DNA of 64,000 nt from Acanthosepion esculentum (lineage: Eukaryota > Mollusca > Cephalopoda > Sepiida > Sepiidae): contig OZ038508.1 of assembly GCA_964036315.1 (NCBI GenBank), forward strand, positions 42,225,387 through 42,289,386. Direction: 5' to 3'. The translations under genes were made by a program, and so were the position numbers. Of this stretch, positions 46,395-57,543 are shown piece by piece (within the stretch, counting starts at the first letter, position 1; each line of letters begins with the position of its first letter). The notes beneath the pieces are model-generated. The model saw only the letters and a program-made list of their open reading frames with translations. It searched no databases and was not told where the DNA came from.

Positions 46395-48720
46395 AAGGAC
46401 ATAGAAGAAAATAAATTAAGCGCTGGCACGAATATATCTGAGATCTCTTTCACGACAAAAGACTACAACCGCCAATACACAGAAATACCGACGGGACAGA
46501 AATATTAATATCTGAAGTGGAAGCTTCACTAGACAATTTGAACAGAAACAAAGTGACAGGGCTAGACAGAACTGTAATTGTGATGCTGACACCCTCAGAC
46601 GATTTCGGCATAGACAAAATTAGAGAAATTATAAATGAAATCTACATCAGTGATAGCAGACACAGAAAGGAAACTACAAATCTTCCTACAGAAGGTAGGG
46701 AAGGGGGGGTGAGAAGAAGGGACTAAGAATAAGCTACACGACAGAATGAATAGTTATCAGCAAAAGGATGAGCTCAAAATGCAAATGTCGGGGATACGAA
46801 AACCAAAGAGGTACAGAAATCTAAATATTTGGGAAGAGCTCTAACAGAGGACGGAAAGTGCAACACTGAGATACGAAGACATATTTGGTTGGCCAAAAAC
46901 GAATTCCAAAAGCAAGAAAATTTCGATGAAACCAAAGAAAAGAGTACTGAACTTGGTTGGCCAAAAACGCATTCCAAAAGCAAGAAAATTTCGATGAAAC
47001 CAAAGAAAAGAGTACTGAACTTGGTTGGCCAAAAACGAATTCCAAAAGCAAGAAAATTTCGATGAAACCAAAGAAAAGAGTACTGAACTTGGTTGGCCAA
47101 AAACGCATTCCAAAAGCAAGAAAATTTCGATGAAACCAAAGAAAAGAGTACTGAACTTGGTTGGCCAAAAACGAATTCCAAAAGCAAGAAAATTTCGATG
47201 AAACCAAAGAAAAGAGTACTGAACTTGGTTGGCCAAAAACGAATTCCAAAAGCAAGAAAATTTCGATGAAACCAAAGAAAAGAGTACTGAACTTGGTTGG
47301 CCAAAAACGCATTCCAAAAGCAAGAAAATTTCGATGAAACCAAAGAAAAGAGTACTGAACTTGGTTGGCCAAAAACGCATTCCAAAAGCAAGAAAATTTC
47401 GATGAAACCAAAGAAAAGAGTACTGAACTTGGTTGGCCAAAAACGAATTCCAAAAGCAAGAAAATTTCGATGAAACCAAAGAAAAGAGTACTGAACTTGG
47501 TTGGCCAAAAACGCATTCCAAAAGCAAGAAAATTTCGATGAAACCAAAGAAAAGAGTACTGAACTTGGTTGGCCAAAAACGAATTCCAAAAGCAAGAAAA
47601 TTTCGATGAAACCAAAGAAAAGAGTACTGAACTTGGTTGGCCAAAAACGCATTCCAAAAGCAAGAAAATTTCGATGAAACCAAAGAAAAGAGTACTGAAC
47701 TTGGTTGGCCAAAAACGAATTCCAAAAGCAAGAAAATTTCGATGAAACCAAAGAAAAGAGTACTGAACTTGGTTGGCCAAAAACGAATTCCAAAAGCAAG
47801 AAAATTTCGATGAAACCAAAGAAAAGAGTACTGAACTTGGTTGGCCAAAAACGCATTCCAAAAGCAAGAAAATTTCGATGAAACCAAAGAAAAGAGTACT
47901 GAACTTGGTTGGCCAAAAACGCATTCCAAAAGCAAGAAAATTTCGATGAAACCAAAGAAAAGAGTACTGAACTTGGTTGGCCAAAAACGAATTCCAAAAG
48001 CAAGAAAATTTCGATGAAACCAAAGAAAAGAGTACTGAACTTGGTTGGCCAAAAACGCATTCCAAAAGCAAGAAAATTTCGATGAAACCAAAGAAAAGAG
48101 TACTGAACTTGGTTGGCCAAAAACGAATTCCAAAAGCAAGAAAATTTCGATGAAACCAAAGAAAAGAGTACTGAACTTGGTTGGCCAAAAACGCATTCCA
48201 AAAGCAAGAAAATTTCGATGAAACCAAAGAAAAGAGTACTGAACTTGGTTGGCCAAAAACGAATTCCAAAAGCAAGAAAATTTCGATGAAACCAAAGAAA
48301 AGAGTACTGAACTTGGTTGGCCAAAAACGAATTCCAAAAGCAAGAAAATTTCGATGAAACCAAAGAAAAGAGTACTGAACTGTTACGTGATATCTGTCCT
48401 CTTGTATGGCAGCGAATGCTGGACAGCCCCTTCGCAAATATGAACAAGAGATTCTAAGCAAGATACATATGGTTCTAGAGAAGGATGCTAAGGATACCGT
48501 GTGCCAAACATGTGGACAATGATGAGGTTTAGGAGATAATAGAAACAAAGAGGTAACATGCTTAACATCAGTAGGAAGCAGTTGAAATTTCTGGGACATA
48601 ATGAGGAAGCAGGGCTTAGAAAATTTGATACTCACAGGACCAATAGAGGGACAGTGGAAACAATGCGTGACATATTTAACGGGCTTGAGCAAATGGATGG
48701 CAGAAAACAGTCCCTAGCAT
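46395..48720 (+). pseudogene. LINE (family K): RT start and thumb/C-terminus, expanded by a satellite
   Basis: From about 46410 one frame reads RWHEYI, a stop, DLFHD, then SEVEASLDNLNRNKVTGLDR and DDFGIDKIREIINEIYIS, the start of a LINE reverse transcriptase domain. An internal deletion removes the catalytic region. Similarity resumes near 46800 with VQKSKYLGRALTEDGKCNTE. The LAKNEFQKQENFDETK segment is then amplified into the 68-bp array. After the array, from 48381, come SVLLYGSECWT, RKQLKFLGH and QMDG. The usual protein has about 800-1000 residues, so this is a deleted, non-functional copy. Sister fragments lie at 17938, 41028, 43540, 49595 and 50035. Confidence 0.8.
46885..48380. repeat. 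68-bp satellite, 22 units, with 8-unit higher-order pattern
   Basis: Units start TTGGTTGGCCAAAAACG and end GTACTGAAC, with no length change: 22 x 68 = 1,496 bp. The only regular variant is base 18, A (GAATTC) or C (GCATTC). Its order is ACACAACC ACACAACC ACACAA, an exact 8-unit (544-bp) period present 2.75 times. Because 68 is not a multiple of 3 and the unit lacks stops on the minus strand, all three antisense frames stay open (500, 557 and 623 codons). These are not genes. Confidence 0.97.
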
Positions 48721-48737
48721 TATATATATATATATAT

Positions 48738-49277
48738 TCCATGTACACCTTCTTACTAAGTCTTGTTTAGTTTGGGTTGAAGGCCATCAGTGTAGGACAC
48801 CAAGGTCAGAATGAATAAATTAATAGTCATGATCAAGCAAATTATCTAGCTATTACACCAGGCTGCATTGTTTACTAAGTTTGCATAGGTTTTAACAAGT
48901 TCCAATACTATAGATATGCTTGATATGTGAAACTGGCTTGGTAACTCTTACTCCAGTTTGGGCTGCTCGTTTTAATGTGTTATGTACGTAAAAATGCACA
49001 TCCATACATGTACTTATAAGACACATGGTCATAGAAAAGTTATCAGTATCATCCTTGGCATCTCCGCAGACAGATTATTAGTCAAGTTCTTGCAATCAAA
49101 ATCTTCCAGAAATTCACGTTGAATATTGTAGTCAGTCGCATGGTAAGCGAATATAGTGAATTGGTTCAGGAATATAAGCGAAAAACAAAAATTTAAAAAA
49201 CACGGATTACTGTGAGAGAAATGTGGTCCACTGAGAATTGTGCGAACGATTGAGATTTGTCATTTTTCTTCAATATT
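48738..49277. other. No gene seen
   Basis: No supported feature. Confidence 0.5.
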
Positions 49278-49445
49278 GTGCCGGTCGTGAAATGGATAGC
49301 GACTCCGAATGATAAATCGAAGGACAGAGTTCGAATTCCCGTCGAGTTCCTTACATTTACTAAACGAAAATAGCCTTGGAAACGCTATGAATCTACCCAC
49401 AGTTATGGGTTAATTAGTAGGACGAGTATCTGGAAACATCACCTT
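49278..49445 (+). repeat. SINE family A
   Basis: CCGGTCGTGAAATGGATAGC, GAGTTCGAATTCCCGTCGAG, TTACATTTACTAAACG, GGAAACGCTATGAATC and CACAGTTATGGGTTAATTAG follow family A. Confidence 0.75.
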
Positions 49446-49594
49446 ATTCTTTAAAAAAAATATTAATGAAATATTCACTCACAAACAAAAATTGGTTTAA
49501 TCCAAAATATACCTCGACCTTAACCCACAGATATTTGATTGATTTGTCTTTGTACAGGTAATCAATTTCCTCCAATATTCTTTTAATCGGCCAT

Positions 49595-49930
49595 TCCCTT
49601 TGAGAGTAAAAGTTATTGTGAAATCGAAGAAAAGAGTACTGAACTGTTACGTGATATCTGTCCTCCTGTATGGCAGCGAATGCTGGACAGCCACCGCAAA
49701 TATAAACAAGAGACTCGAAGTCTAAAGAGTAATGTGGTTCTACAGAATGATGCTAGGATACCATGGGCCGAACATGTGAGCAACAATGAGGTTTAGGAGA
49801 TAATAGAAACAAAGAGAAAACTTATATTTAACATAAATAGGAAGCAATTGAAATTTCTGGGACACATAATGAGGAAGCAGGGCTTAGAAAATTTGGTACT
49901 CACAGGACGGATGGAAGGACAGGGCATTAT
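49595..49930 (+). pseudogene. LINE C-terminal remnant (family K)
   Basis: KKRVLNCYVISVLLYGSECW, then NKRLEV, MWFYRMM and later RKQLKFLGHIMRKQGLENLV and GRMEGQ. Stops and a frameshift separate the first and last blocks. It matches 48360-48660 closely but has no satellite at the equivalent point, so it shows the pre-expansion state. Confidence 0.78.
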
Positions 49931-50034
49931 GGATCTCCACATATTACTGTCGTTTGTTGTCAAACTGACTCTTCACTGTTTGGCACCGCTTTTAATCTCA
50001 TTTTACTATCCATCAAATAGGTTACACACAATTT

Positions 50035-50460
50035 TCACTTACACCTGTTGCCTTCCGTATGCTCCACGAGGGATTAATTCTCCAAGTCTTCTTTCCTCAA
50101 TATTTGTCCCCCAAATATCAGCTGTTTCTTTCTGATTGTTAGAAGATTGCTTCTTTGGAGTTCTTATTCAACTTAAAAGTTCTTTTTTATGTCTCTGATA
50201 TTTTCAGCATCCGTAAGTTGAAAGACATTCTGTCCTACAGGGTTTCTTCATCATCATTCACGAAAATACAGGACACTAGACATTACATAGCAATCTAGCA
50301 CTCTTATCTTTGTTTCTATGTATATTTCTGTATTCTGTAATGAGTTTTCAGTTTCTGAATGAAATACGTCGCTATTTCTATGTGCATTTGGATGTCTGGG
50401 TCAAACTTTCTGTTGCCAGTTAAACCTACTTGATTTTGCAATCCCCGTTACGTACGGTGC
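50035..50460 (-). pseudogene. LINE C-terminal remnant, inverted (family K or close relative)
   Basis: On the minus strand: IEIATYFIQKLKT, then ETKIRVLDCYVMSSVLYF, then LTIRKKQLIFGGQILRKEDL. These are the E-I-x-x-R-I-A, ETKxRVLxCYV and TIRKRQLxFxGHxMRKE blocks. It lies tail to tail with the copy at 49595-49930. Confidence 0.65.
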
Positions 50461-50834
50461 AACTTGGATTATCAATTTAGCTGACAACAACATATTTTGT
50501 CTTATTGTCAATGCTTAGTCTGTTTTAATTTTTCCTCTGCCACATTGTCTTTTTTTAAAATATTTCCTTTCTAAATTTATTCTCAGAGTATTTTCTCTCA
50601 CTCTATCGATTGGAGTCAGAAATACGCAGATTGCATCGATGCACAGAATGGTAACACGTGGGAAAGGGGACCAGTTTATTATATCGTGTACCTTGTTTGA
50701 TACCCTATTTGTCTCCATTTTTCTCATCGTTCAAATGAAACGAGTGGTTATCTGTTTTGACTGTTGTACAAACTAATTCTCTATACTTTTTGTTTATCGA
50801 AACGACAGATTAACCTATAGGGATTTAATAGGTG
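50461..50834. other. No gene seen
   Basis: Possibly more upstream LINE sequence on the minus strand, too decayed to read. Confidence 0.4.
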
Positions 50835-50950
50835 TAGCTTAGATATGTCACAAGGGCGAAAGGGGCACCCAGTGAGGATCGGACTAGTATTTAGTCGTAA
50901 TTGATCTAGCGAGACAAGCTTGTTTACCATTATACCATGTCGATGTGCCC
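50835..50950 (-). repeat. SINE family B, inverted
   Basis: The reverse complement reads CATGGTATAATGGTAAACAA, GCTTGTCTCGCTAGATCAAT, GTCCGATCCTCACTGGGTG and CTAAGCTACACC. The head is the best preserved of the family, with the A-box GGTATAATGG region. Confidence 0.75.
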
Positions 50951-51174
50951 AAAGGCAAACCAGTATGAACTGCTATGTGTTGTACGTCATTAACGTTCCG
51001 TCGGCGGATAATATATCTTAGTAGGTTTTCTTGTCCTCTTAATCCAGGAGTATAATCACAAGTTATCATCTGACTAAGGAATTTAAAAGGAATTTCTCTG
51101 ATATTTCAAAATTCAAATGGATCGCCTTATTTCGACTTGTAAACAGTAGAATCCTCATTAAAAACAAAACACAA

Positions 51175-51505
51175 TTAAGACAGTGGATGATATTGTTCCA
51201 GTAAGTGAAAGAATGAACTTGAAAAAAAAAAATGAAAAACTAGACAAATATCCCGATCTCTCGCAAGAACCTAAACTTAGCTTGAAAATAAGATTTTTAC
51301 TCGTCATTACTGGCAAACTTGGGGCAGTCTCGAAGACTCTTACAAATCCGTTGGATGCCTTTGAAAGCCGAAATAGACTTGAGACTATCTTGCTGACATT
51401 ATTTTTAAAAAAAAGAGATAGACCAATAGTGGCAATGATGATGAAGACGTGGTGGGGGCCTACAGTGCAACGACCCAGGGCATCCAATCAAAGAGTGCAA
51501 TAAAA
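51175..51505 (+). pseudogene. LINE extreme C-terminal remnant
   Basis: The frame 51183-51503 contains VPVSERMNLKKKNEKLDKYP, DLSQEP and GKLGAVSKTL. These fit the segment that follows reverse transcriptase in many LINEs (VPxDxRVxxKExEKxxKYxDL, then VIGALGTVSKxL). The start is truncated and the internal ATG is not a genuine start. The clade cannot be assigned. Confidence 0.65.
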
Positions 51506-51849
51506 ATAAATAGTTTTTTAAATTGTCTCTGTTAATTTTGTTGTACAATTATCCTACAGTCCCACAAGCTAGTATAAAGGTGGGCCCGTGTTTTGATAAG
51601 CGAGACGGGAGTAGGCCCACTACTTGAGTCTTAGAGACATATAATCTAGGCCATAGGCATCACCAAACCTCTCGTCGTCACTGGAATGATGGTGTGTTGA
51701 GGATATTTTATTTCACTTATCTCAAGTGAACGTGACTTTTTACTACGGGTTGAAAACACAGAAGTCTCAATTTTCAATTGTTCTTTGTGTCCGCCATCTT
51801 CGTTTTATATCCAACGGCGTATTGAATGTTTTTGTAATCCTTTCTCTCA
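51506..51849. other. No gene seen
   Basis: No supported feature. Confidence 0.5.
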
Positions 51850-52790
51850 TGACAATTAAGATTTTCATTTCTTTCTTCATCATTGCTTAAACCGCGGTAT
51901 TTGTCCATTTCTTTAACAGTTTAACTTACCTTCTTTTTAATTCCGATCTTTTCCACTTTTATTCACATTCGCTTATATCAACTTTTGTTTCCTGCATTTT
52001 TATTTGTTAGTTTTCCTTCTTGCTAGTTATTTTATTTATTTCTCTTTCTATATTCGTTTCTTTCAACTCTCGATTCTGATTTTGTATATCTTTATTTATT
52101 TATCTTCCTCTGCTTTCTTTCTTTCGTCCTATCACATTTTCATTTCATTTATGCTTTGTTTTTGTATCGTTAAAAATATTTCCTTTAAATTCTTCTATGC
52201 AATAATTCTTTCTTTTATAAAAATAATTTGATCTCTTCACTGTCTTGCTACTCTTAATGTATTTTATTTTATCTTTCTCTATTTTTTTATTTTTTTCATT
52301 CATTATTTTCTAATTCTTCGCAATTTACCCTTTTCTTCATTATTTTTGGTTTCTTTATTTTAATGAATTCTATACAATCACTCATCTTTTTCTTTATTTT
52401 TTTATTTTAAAATTTTACCCTCATTTTCAGTTCTTTCGTTAATTTGCTCTATTTTTTTATAACATTTTTTATTTTCTTTCTAACCTATTCAATGTTATCA
52501 CTTTTCTCTTTAATTTTTACTTTATATTCAGTTCTTTAATTTATTCGGTCGTTCTTTCATTTGTTATAAGATTTTGAATTCATCTTTAATTTCATTTTTT
52601 CTGATCTATTTCATTTTTTTTCAATCCTTATTCTTTGACTCTCTTTCTCTCTCAAATCCATACTGTTTTTCTTTCTTCATAATCTACGTTTCATTCGTTC
52701 GTTCTTCGTTTCGTAATTTTCTTTCTATTTTCCGCCATTTTTATTTCATCCAATTTTCTGCATTTATTCTCTAATAGATTTTGCCGTCAA
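51850..52790. repeat. Second pyrimidine-rich asymmetric tract
   Basis: The plus strand is dominated by TTTATTTT, TTCTTTC and TTTCATT for over 900 bp. The composition resembles 38680-40200. No clear unit is seen. Confidence 0.65.
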
Positions 52791-53345
52791 TGACAATTTG
52801 TAAAAAGCGGAAAATATTTTTTGTTGTTCAACAGAAAGAACAACCCTTAAGAAAAAAAGTGGCAGATTAGAAAGAATGGAGTCGAAAGACTGATGAATGC
52901 GAAGCTGGACTTATTTCGGTTGCTTTTTAGTCTGCCTGAATACACACGAAAATCTTTTAAAACATTTTTTTTCTTTTGAATGTTCTTTTTAGTAGGCCTG
53001 TAAAAATTTTGAAAAACACGGACAACGAGAAGCCATTGCAATTTGCATTAGCAATTACCTTATCGTCGACGTCAGTAATTACCAGAGAACGAACAACGTC
53101 TGATACACGCTACCCTCCTACAAAAAGAAACTTTAGATTACCGTTATAATCGAACTATGGTAAGCATGTGAATGCGACAGAAACATCAATAAAAATTATT
53201 ATTTTCTATGTAACATTAATTATATTTTATTTTAAAGAGCACAGCATTGGATGTGCAAAAAAACAAAACAACCTTGATATTCACATTGTTTAAATAAACA
53301 TGATTATAAGGAAAACGTTGCAGTGTTGTCGCTTTGACGACTAGG
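52791..53345. other. No gene seen
   Basis: No supported feature. Confidence 0.5.
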
Positions 53346-53774
53346 ACATGTCTGGTTTCTGCGAGGGCATAGAGAAATGTGTCGGAAATTATTCTCACCA
53401 AGTCCATAGTGATAACCAGAACAGACAAATGCGTAGAATAATAACAATAGCTGGATTCATAGCAATTCTATGGTTGACATTGAACAATTTTCTTTCAGTT
53501 TCAAGTGGGATAAATTGTAAGTTTTCATTAACTACACATACAGACATATATAGCATATCACATTATGATCATTTTTCAAATACGTTTTTATAACATTTAA
53601 TTCCTTTAAGCATGTAGAGCCGGAACCGTGAATATTCCATTTTTTTTTTGTAATTATTATTACTGAAACTCTTAATTACGGGCTTACATATTTCATATTA
53701 ATGTGTTCCATTTCAGTGAAGTAGACTTTAAATGCAAAAGAGCACTATCGCTTACACAATATTCACTTTCTAGT

Positions 53775-53811
53775 ACACACACACACTCTATATATATATA
53801 TATATATATAT
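53775..53811. repeat. CA-TA microsatellite
   Basis: A short CA run then a TA run, directly beside the hairpin. Confidence 0.9.
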
Positions 53812-53961
53812 TAAAAAGAAGAGAGGTACCGCAAACTTTTTTGGTTGTAATGTGGTTTTTAAAAAAATATTATTTATTTTTAAATGAAAAATAAAGAATA
53901 TTTTTTAAAAACCCACATTACAACCAAAAAAGTTTCCGGTACCTCTCTTCTTTTTAATATA
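53808..53961. repeat. Long inverted repeat, arms about 65 bp
   Basis: The left arm runs TATTAAAAAGAAGAGAGGTA, CCGCAAACTTTTTTGG, TTGTAATGTGGTTTTTAAAA. The right arm is its near-perfect reverse complement (ATTTTTTAAAAACCCACATT ... TCTTCTTTTTAATATA). Only a few mismatches or single-base gaps are present. The loop of about 25-30 nt is AT-rich. It has no coding capacity and could be a foldback MITE. Confidence 0.9.
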
Positions 53962-53998
53962 CACACTTTTCTCTCGTTGGAACCATTATAACCTCTTC

Positions 53999-53999
<1 letters not shown>

Positions 54000-54058
<59 letters not shown>
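54000..54058. repeat. TA microsatellite
   Basis: 59 bp of pure TA. Confidence 0.97.
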
Positions 54059-54061
<3 letters not shown>

Positions 54062-54189
54062 GCACCCAAGGTGAATATTTCCGGACGTTAAAAGAATAGA
54101 GATTTATTGTCCCTGCTACTACACAAATAATTTGAGGACAGGGTAACATGCAATCTAAGTTTGTATTTACCCCCCACCCCACAAGGTCA

Positions 54190-54400
54190 GGTTATGATAC
54201 AAGTTGAGTTTAATATGGGGAGTCTGAGCGCTTACACCCGGGCTAGGAACAAAAAAAACTGTACGCAGCCCCCGCAACCGTCGGTTGCGATGGCTTCTGT
54301 GCGAGCACCGATCCATCTCTAATGCAATGAGAGGGCGCGGCTAGGACTGGGAAACCTCTCAGTATAATTTTTCTGTTCTTTGACGGAGCCGTTCCTGAAC
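54190..54400. other. Unexplained GC-rich block
   Basis: Higher in GC than its surroundings, with a perfect 7-bp hairpin CGCAACC/GGTTGCG at 54273-54289. There is no open frame and no rRNA, tRNA or snRNA that I recognise. It may be a retroelement 3' end. Confidence 0.35.
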
Positions 54401-55009
54401 GCAATCTGCCCAAATACATAAACGCAACTGAGAGATGATAAATATTGTGTTACAAACTACCCGAGAGAGTAATTTACACACTAATGCAATCTACATTTGT
54501 GGACAGGGGATAAGCAAGCTATTACAGGACGTAAAATAGTGCTAACTTAGGAATTAAAGAACAATTTGAATTAAGCTATGATAATAATAATGTTTGAGAA
54601 GAAAATATACTATTTATCATATGAGAATGTAAGTGTAATATTCAGAATGTATATAAGAAATATATATAACAGACATGATTAACCTTCTGTTATTATTCAC
54701 TGGAAGTCGTTTAAAAGTATAGATTTGAATGTACTGAAAATATTATGACCATGTGATCACAAAGAGGAGGAAAGAACTGTGAAATAAACTGGAAATTCCA
54801 TGGGATATTCTGATATATTATTGTCCACCCTACGTCTCCGTTCTCACAGATGAAATATCGCAATTCTCTCGTTACTCTATCGCCATTTCCATGGAAATTT
54901 TCGGACGTGATACATTCCATTGTTACACAAGTTCTAAACATCACAACAAAGAGCCACTCTGTCATGTAAACTAGTACACCGTTAGTGAGAAGGAAGACAG
55001 CTTATTCCC
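54401..55009. other. No gene seen
   Basis: No supported feature. Confidence 0.5.
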
Positions 55010-55100
55010 AATAATCACGTTCTTATGGAACAGACTCCTTAGAGGATGCTTCCTCGACCACTAAAATAGTAACCTCTTCATGTCTAATATTAACCTTAGT
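55010..55100 (+). pseudogene. Jockey/CR1-type LINE, last-domain fragment
   Basis: FLWNRLLRGCFLDH corresponds to SLWNRLPRECFLDH at 7530-7575. Only about 90 bp remain. Confidence 0.55.
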
Positions 55101-57037
55101 ATTTCTTATATATGATCATAAACTTCCTCCTTTTACCTGCATAAAGATTAATCAGTAACACTATACAGTGAGTATATGTTATAAGCTTTGTATTGGCTGT
55201 GTATTCGAGAAGTCTTACGAAATAAAATTTCCTCTTCATTTTCTTTAAGTCATCTCGAGTATGCAGGTTGTTAGACGAAATAAAGACTGTTTAAAATAAA
55301 CGGAGTATCCACTCAAACACGGGTATCCACTAAAAATAACGTTTGAAGTAATAAAAATGTCGGATTAAAAAATAAAATTAATTAATTCTGGAGAATATTA
55401 TACTACTGTTTATTTGGCAATTCCTAATAAACTGATTTTGGCCATCTGCAGATTTTATAGATGCCTCTGTCTGTTTTATCCCTTCATTCTGATTTTATCT
55501 ATTTATTCTGATCGGTATTATTATTATTACATTCGTATTTTGTTCTGCAGACTTTTCGGAAAATAGACAAAAAGTACAAAACAGGAAAATACTGACAGAG
55601 AAAACACACACACTTGTCAAAAGTTATGTAATTTGACTGTTGTGTTGCACCAGAAAAGGAGGTATTTATTTATTGATTGGCACTTCAGCGATATAATTGA
55701 TTCTGTAAAACAAGAAAAAAGGAAACTGCTTACATACGGGACAGTAAAATGCTGAAATAAAATCAGCCGCCAGTAGAAAGATTGTTTAGAGAGTATTATA
55801 AACAGGCACTAAAATTTATTTTCAGAATTTACTTCACGCATATATGAACTTGCGTGAAATATTTTGATAATCATAATGAACATCATATAATGATGTTGAG
55901 ACATAATTTCTATTTTTGGGACCCAACTGTAATGACAAATGTATCCTCTTAATTCCAAATTATATGTGCCGTCTAAAAACAAATTTAGAGTACTCAACCG
56001 TGGAAGCATTTATAGTAGATTAAGGGAAAATGATGGTAAATTTGGAAGATGGTTGGCACTGGAATGTCACCGATAAATATTTTATATGAATATGAAAATA
56101 TATAAAATATTCTAACTATGACAGACTGGGTATTGTATAAAAACATACAAATTCGTATTTTATCTAAAATTTATACCGAAAATTTCAGAGATAATTGTAA
56201 CATACTTGGAGATTAGATTCCGTACCAACTGCTATATCCAAGCAAAAAAACGTGATTTCAAAGTAGTACTCAAAATATATGAAGATGTATGTCTTTCTCA
56301 AATTTGTAAAAAGAATTCTGTTAAGAAATAATCGTCTTAGCCAACTTCCATGCTAGATTAAATAAAGTTGAGGCTGACGGCGAATTCATAAAATGCAGCA
56401 CGCATGTCAAATCCTCTATTTCTTGAGACAACATACATTGTGGTGTTTAGAATTGAAATTACGTATTTCAACACTATGAATCTAGAGTCAATCAACCAAA
56501 GCAGAAGCAATGTTGAATGGTAGAAAACTGCACTTATCATTAGTTTATCAACATTTCTATGATACAATGGATCTTTAATAGTTTATTTAATTGGGAAAAT
56601 GTGCAATTTGGTTTTCACGAGCGATTTCGCTTGAGAACCGAGAGCCACGAACCCACGGCTGCAGCAGTCTTAACCAGGAACGCCAACACTTCATTTTTAA
56701 TATCACATTATTATAGATGATGAAAAATGGGGTTTGCATGGCAACAGAAAAGGAAAAATATTCGGTTATCACAACATGAGGAATTAGTGCCAACACCAAA
56801 TCCAGGAATCCACCCACAGAAGTGTTTCCTGTATGCCTGATGGAATATGAAAGGTGTCGTTCATTATGAACCAATGCGGTATGAAAGGACCATCACTATA
56901 TAAGTTCATTGCCAGCAACTTGACCAACTAATAAAAATATTTAAAAAATGTCTTTTTTTTGCTAAAGGAAAAAAGTGTTATTTGCAGTAGGAATTTTCAG
57001 AGCGACACCCTGCAAACAAATTCAAGAAAAAAAATAA
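55101..57037. other. No gene seen
   Basis: About 1.9 kb of AT-rich sequence with no recognised repeat or coding frame. Confidence 0.5.
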
Positions 57038-57139
57038 GATCGTTACAATGGGGGGTGGGCGTTATTGCAAATCGTTAGAATGTGGGGTGGGCGTTATTCC
57101 AGATCGTTAGAATGGGGGGTGGGCGTTATTCCAGATCCT
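57038..57139. repeat. 32-bp G-rich tandem repeat, three copies
   Basis: The unit contains GATCGTTAGAATGGGGGGTG and GGCGTTATTCCA. Copies start at 57038, 57070 and 57102. Confidence 0.93.
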
Positions 57140-57335
57140 CCAGCACAACAAATTTAAAACGGACAGGTAGCATTTGTTTCGTTCACTATAATATTTTATA
57201 AGTGGCAAAACATTCCGAGAACAAAATGAAGTTGAAAAAAGCGTTTCAGAATTTTCATGGGGAAAACCCAGATATTTTTAAACGTGGTGTCTAGTATATC
57301 CTTCTCCGTTGGGCTACAGTCATTGACACTGAAGC

Positions 57336-57347
57336 TATATATATATA

Positions 57348-57380
<33 letters not shown>

Positions 57381-57381
57381 T
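57336..57381. repeat. TA microsatellite
   Basis: TA with one GTGT interruption. Confidence 0.95.
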
Positions 57382-57384
57382 TAT

Positions 57385-57543
57385 TTTTTTTTTCTGAGAT
57401 GAGGTATTATGTACATTATTTACATTATTCGGACTATTGTCCTCATCTTTGTTGCCACATTTAACACAACGTTTCGGCCGTTGTACTCTCCTGCCTTCAT
57501 TCACCTCTCCAAGTTCTCCACCGCCTTAACTAGGTATTCACAG
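57385..57543 (-). repeat. SINE family C, inverted 3' part
   Basis: The reverse complement reads GAATGAAGGCAGGAGAGTAC, AACGGCCGAAACGTTGTG, AAGATGAGGACAATAGTCCG and AATAATGTAAATAATGTACA. The GGCCGAAACGTTGTG side of the hammerhead-like core is intact. It lies inverted to the next copy. Confidence 0.7.

Noticed and set aside
46774..48692. Three antisense frames of 500-623 codons
   Set aside because: They are produced by a 68-bp tandem repeat that lacks stops on the minus strand, and the repeat derives from a plus-strand LINE.
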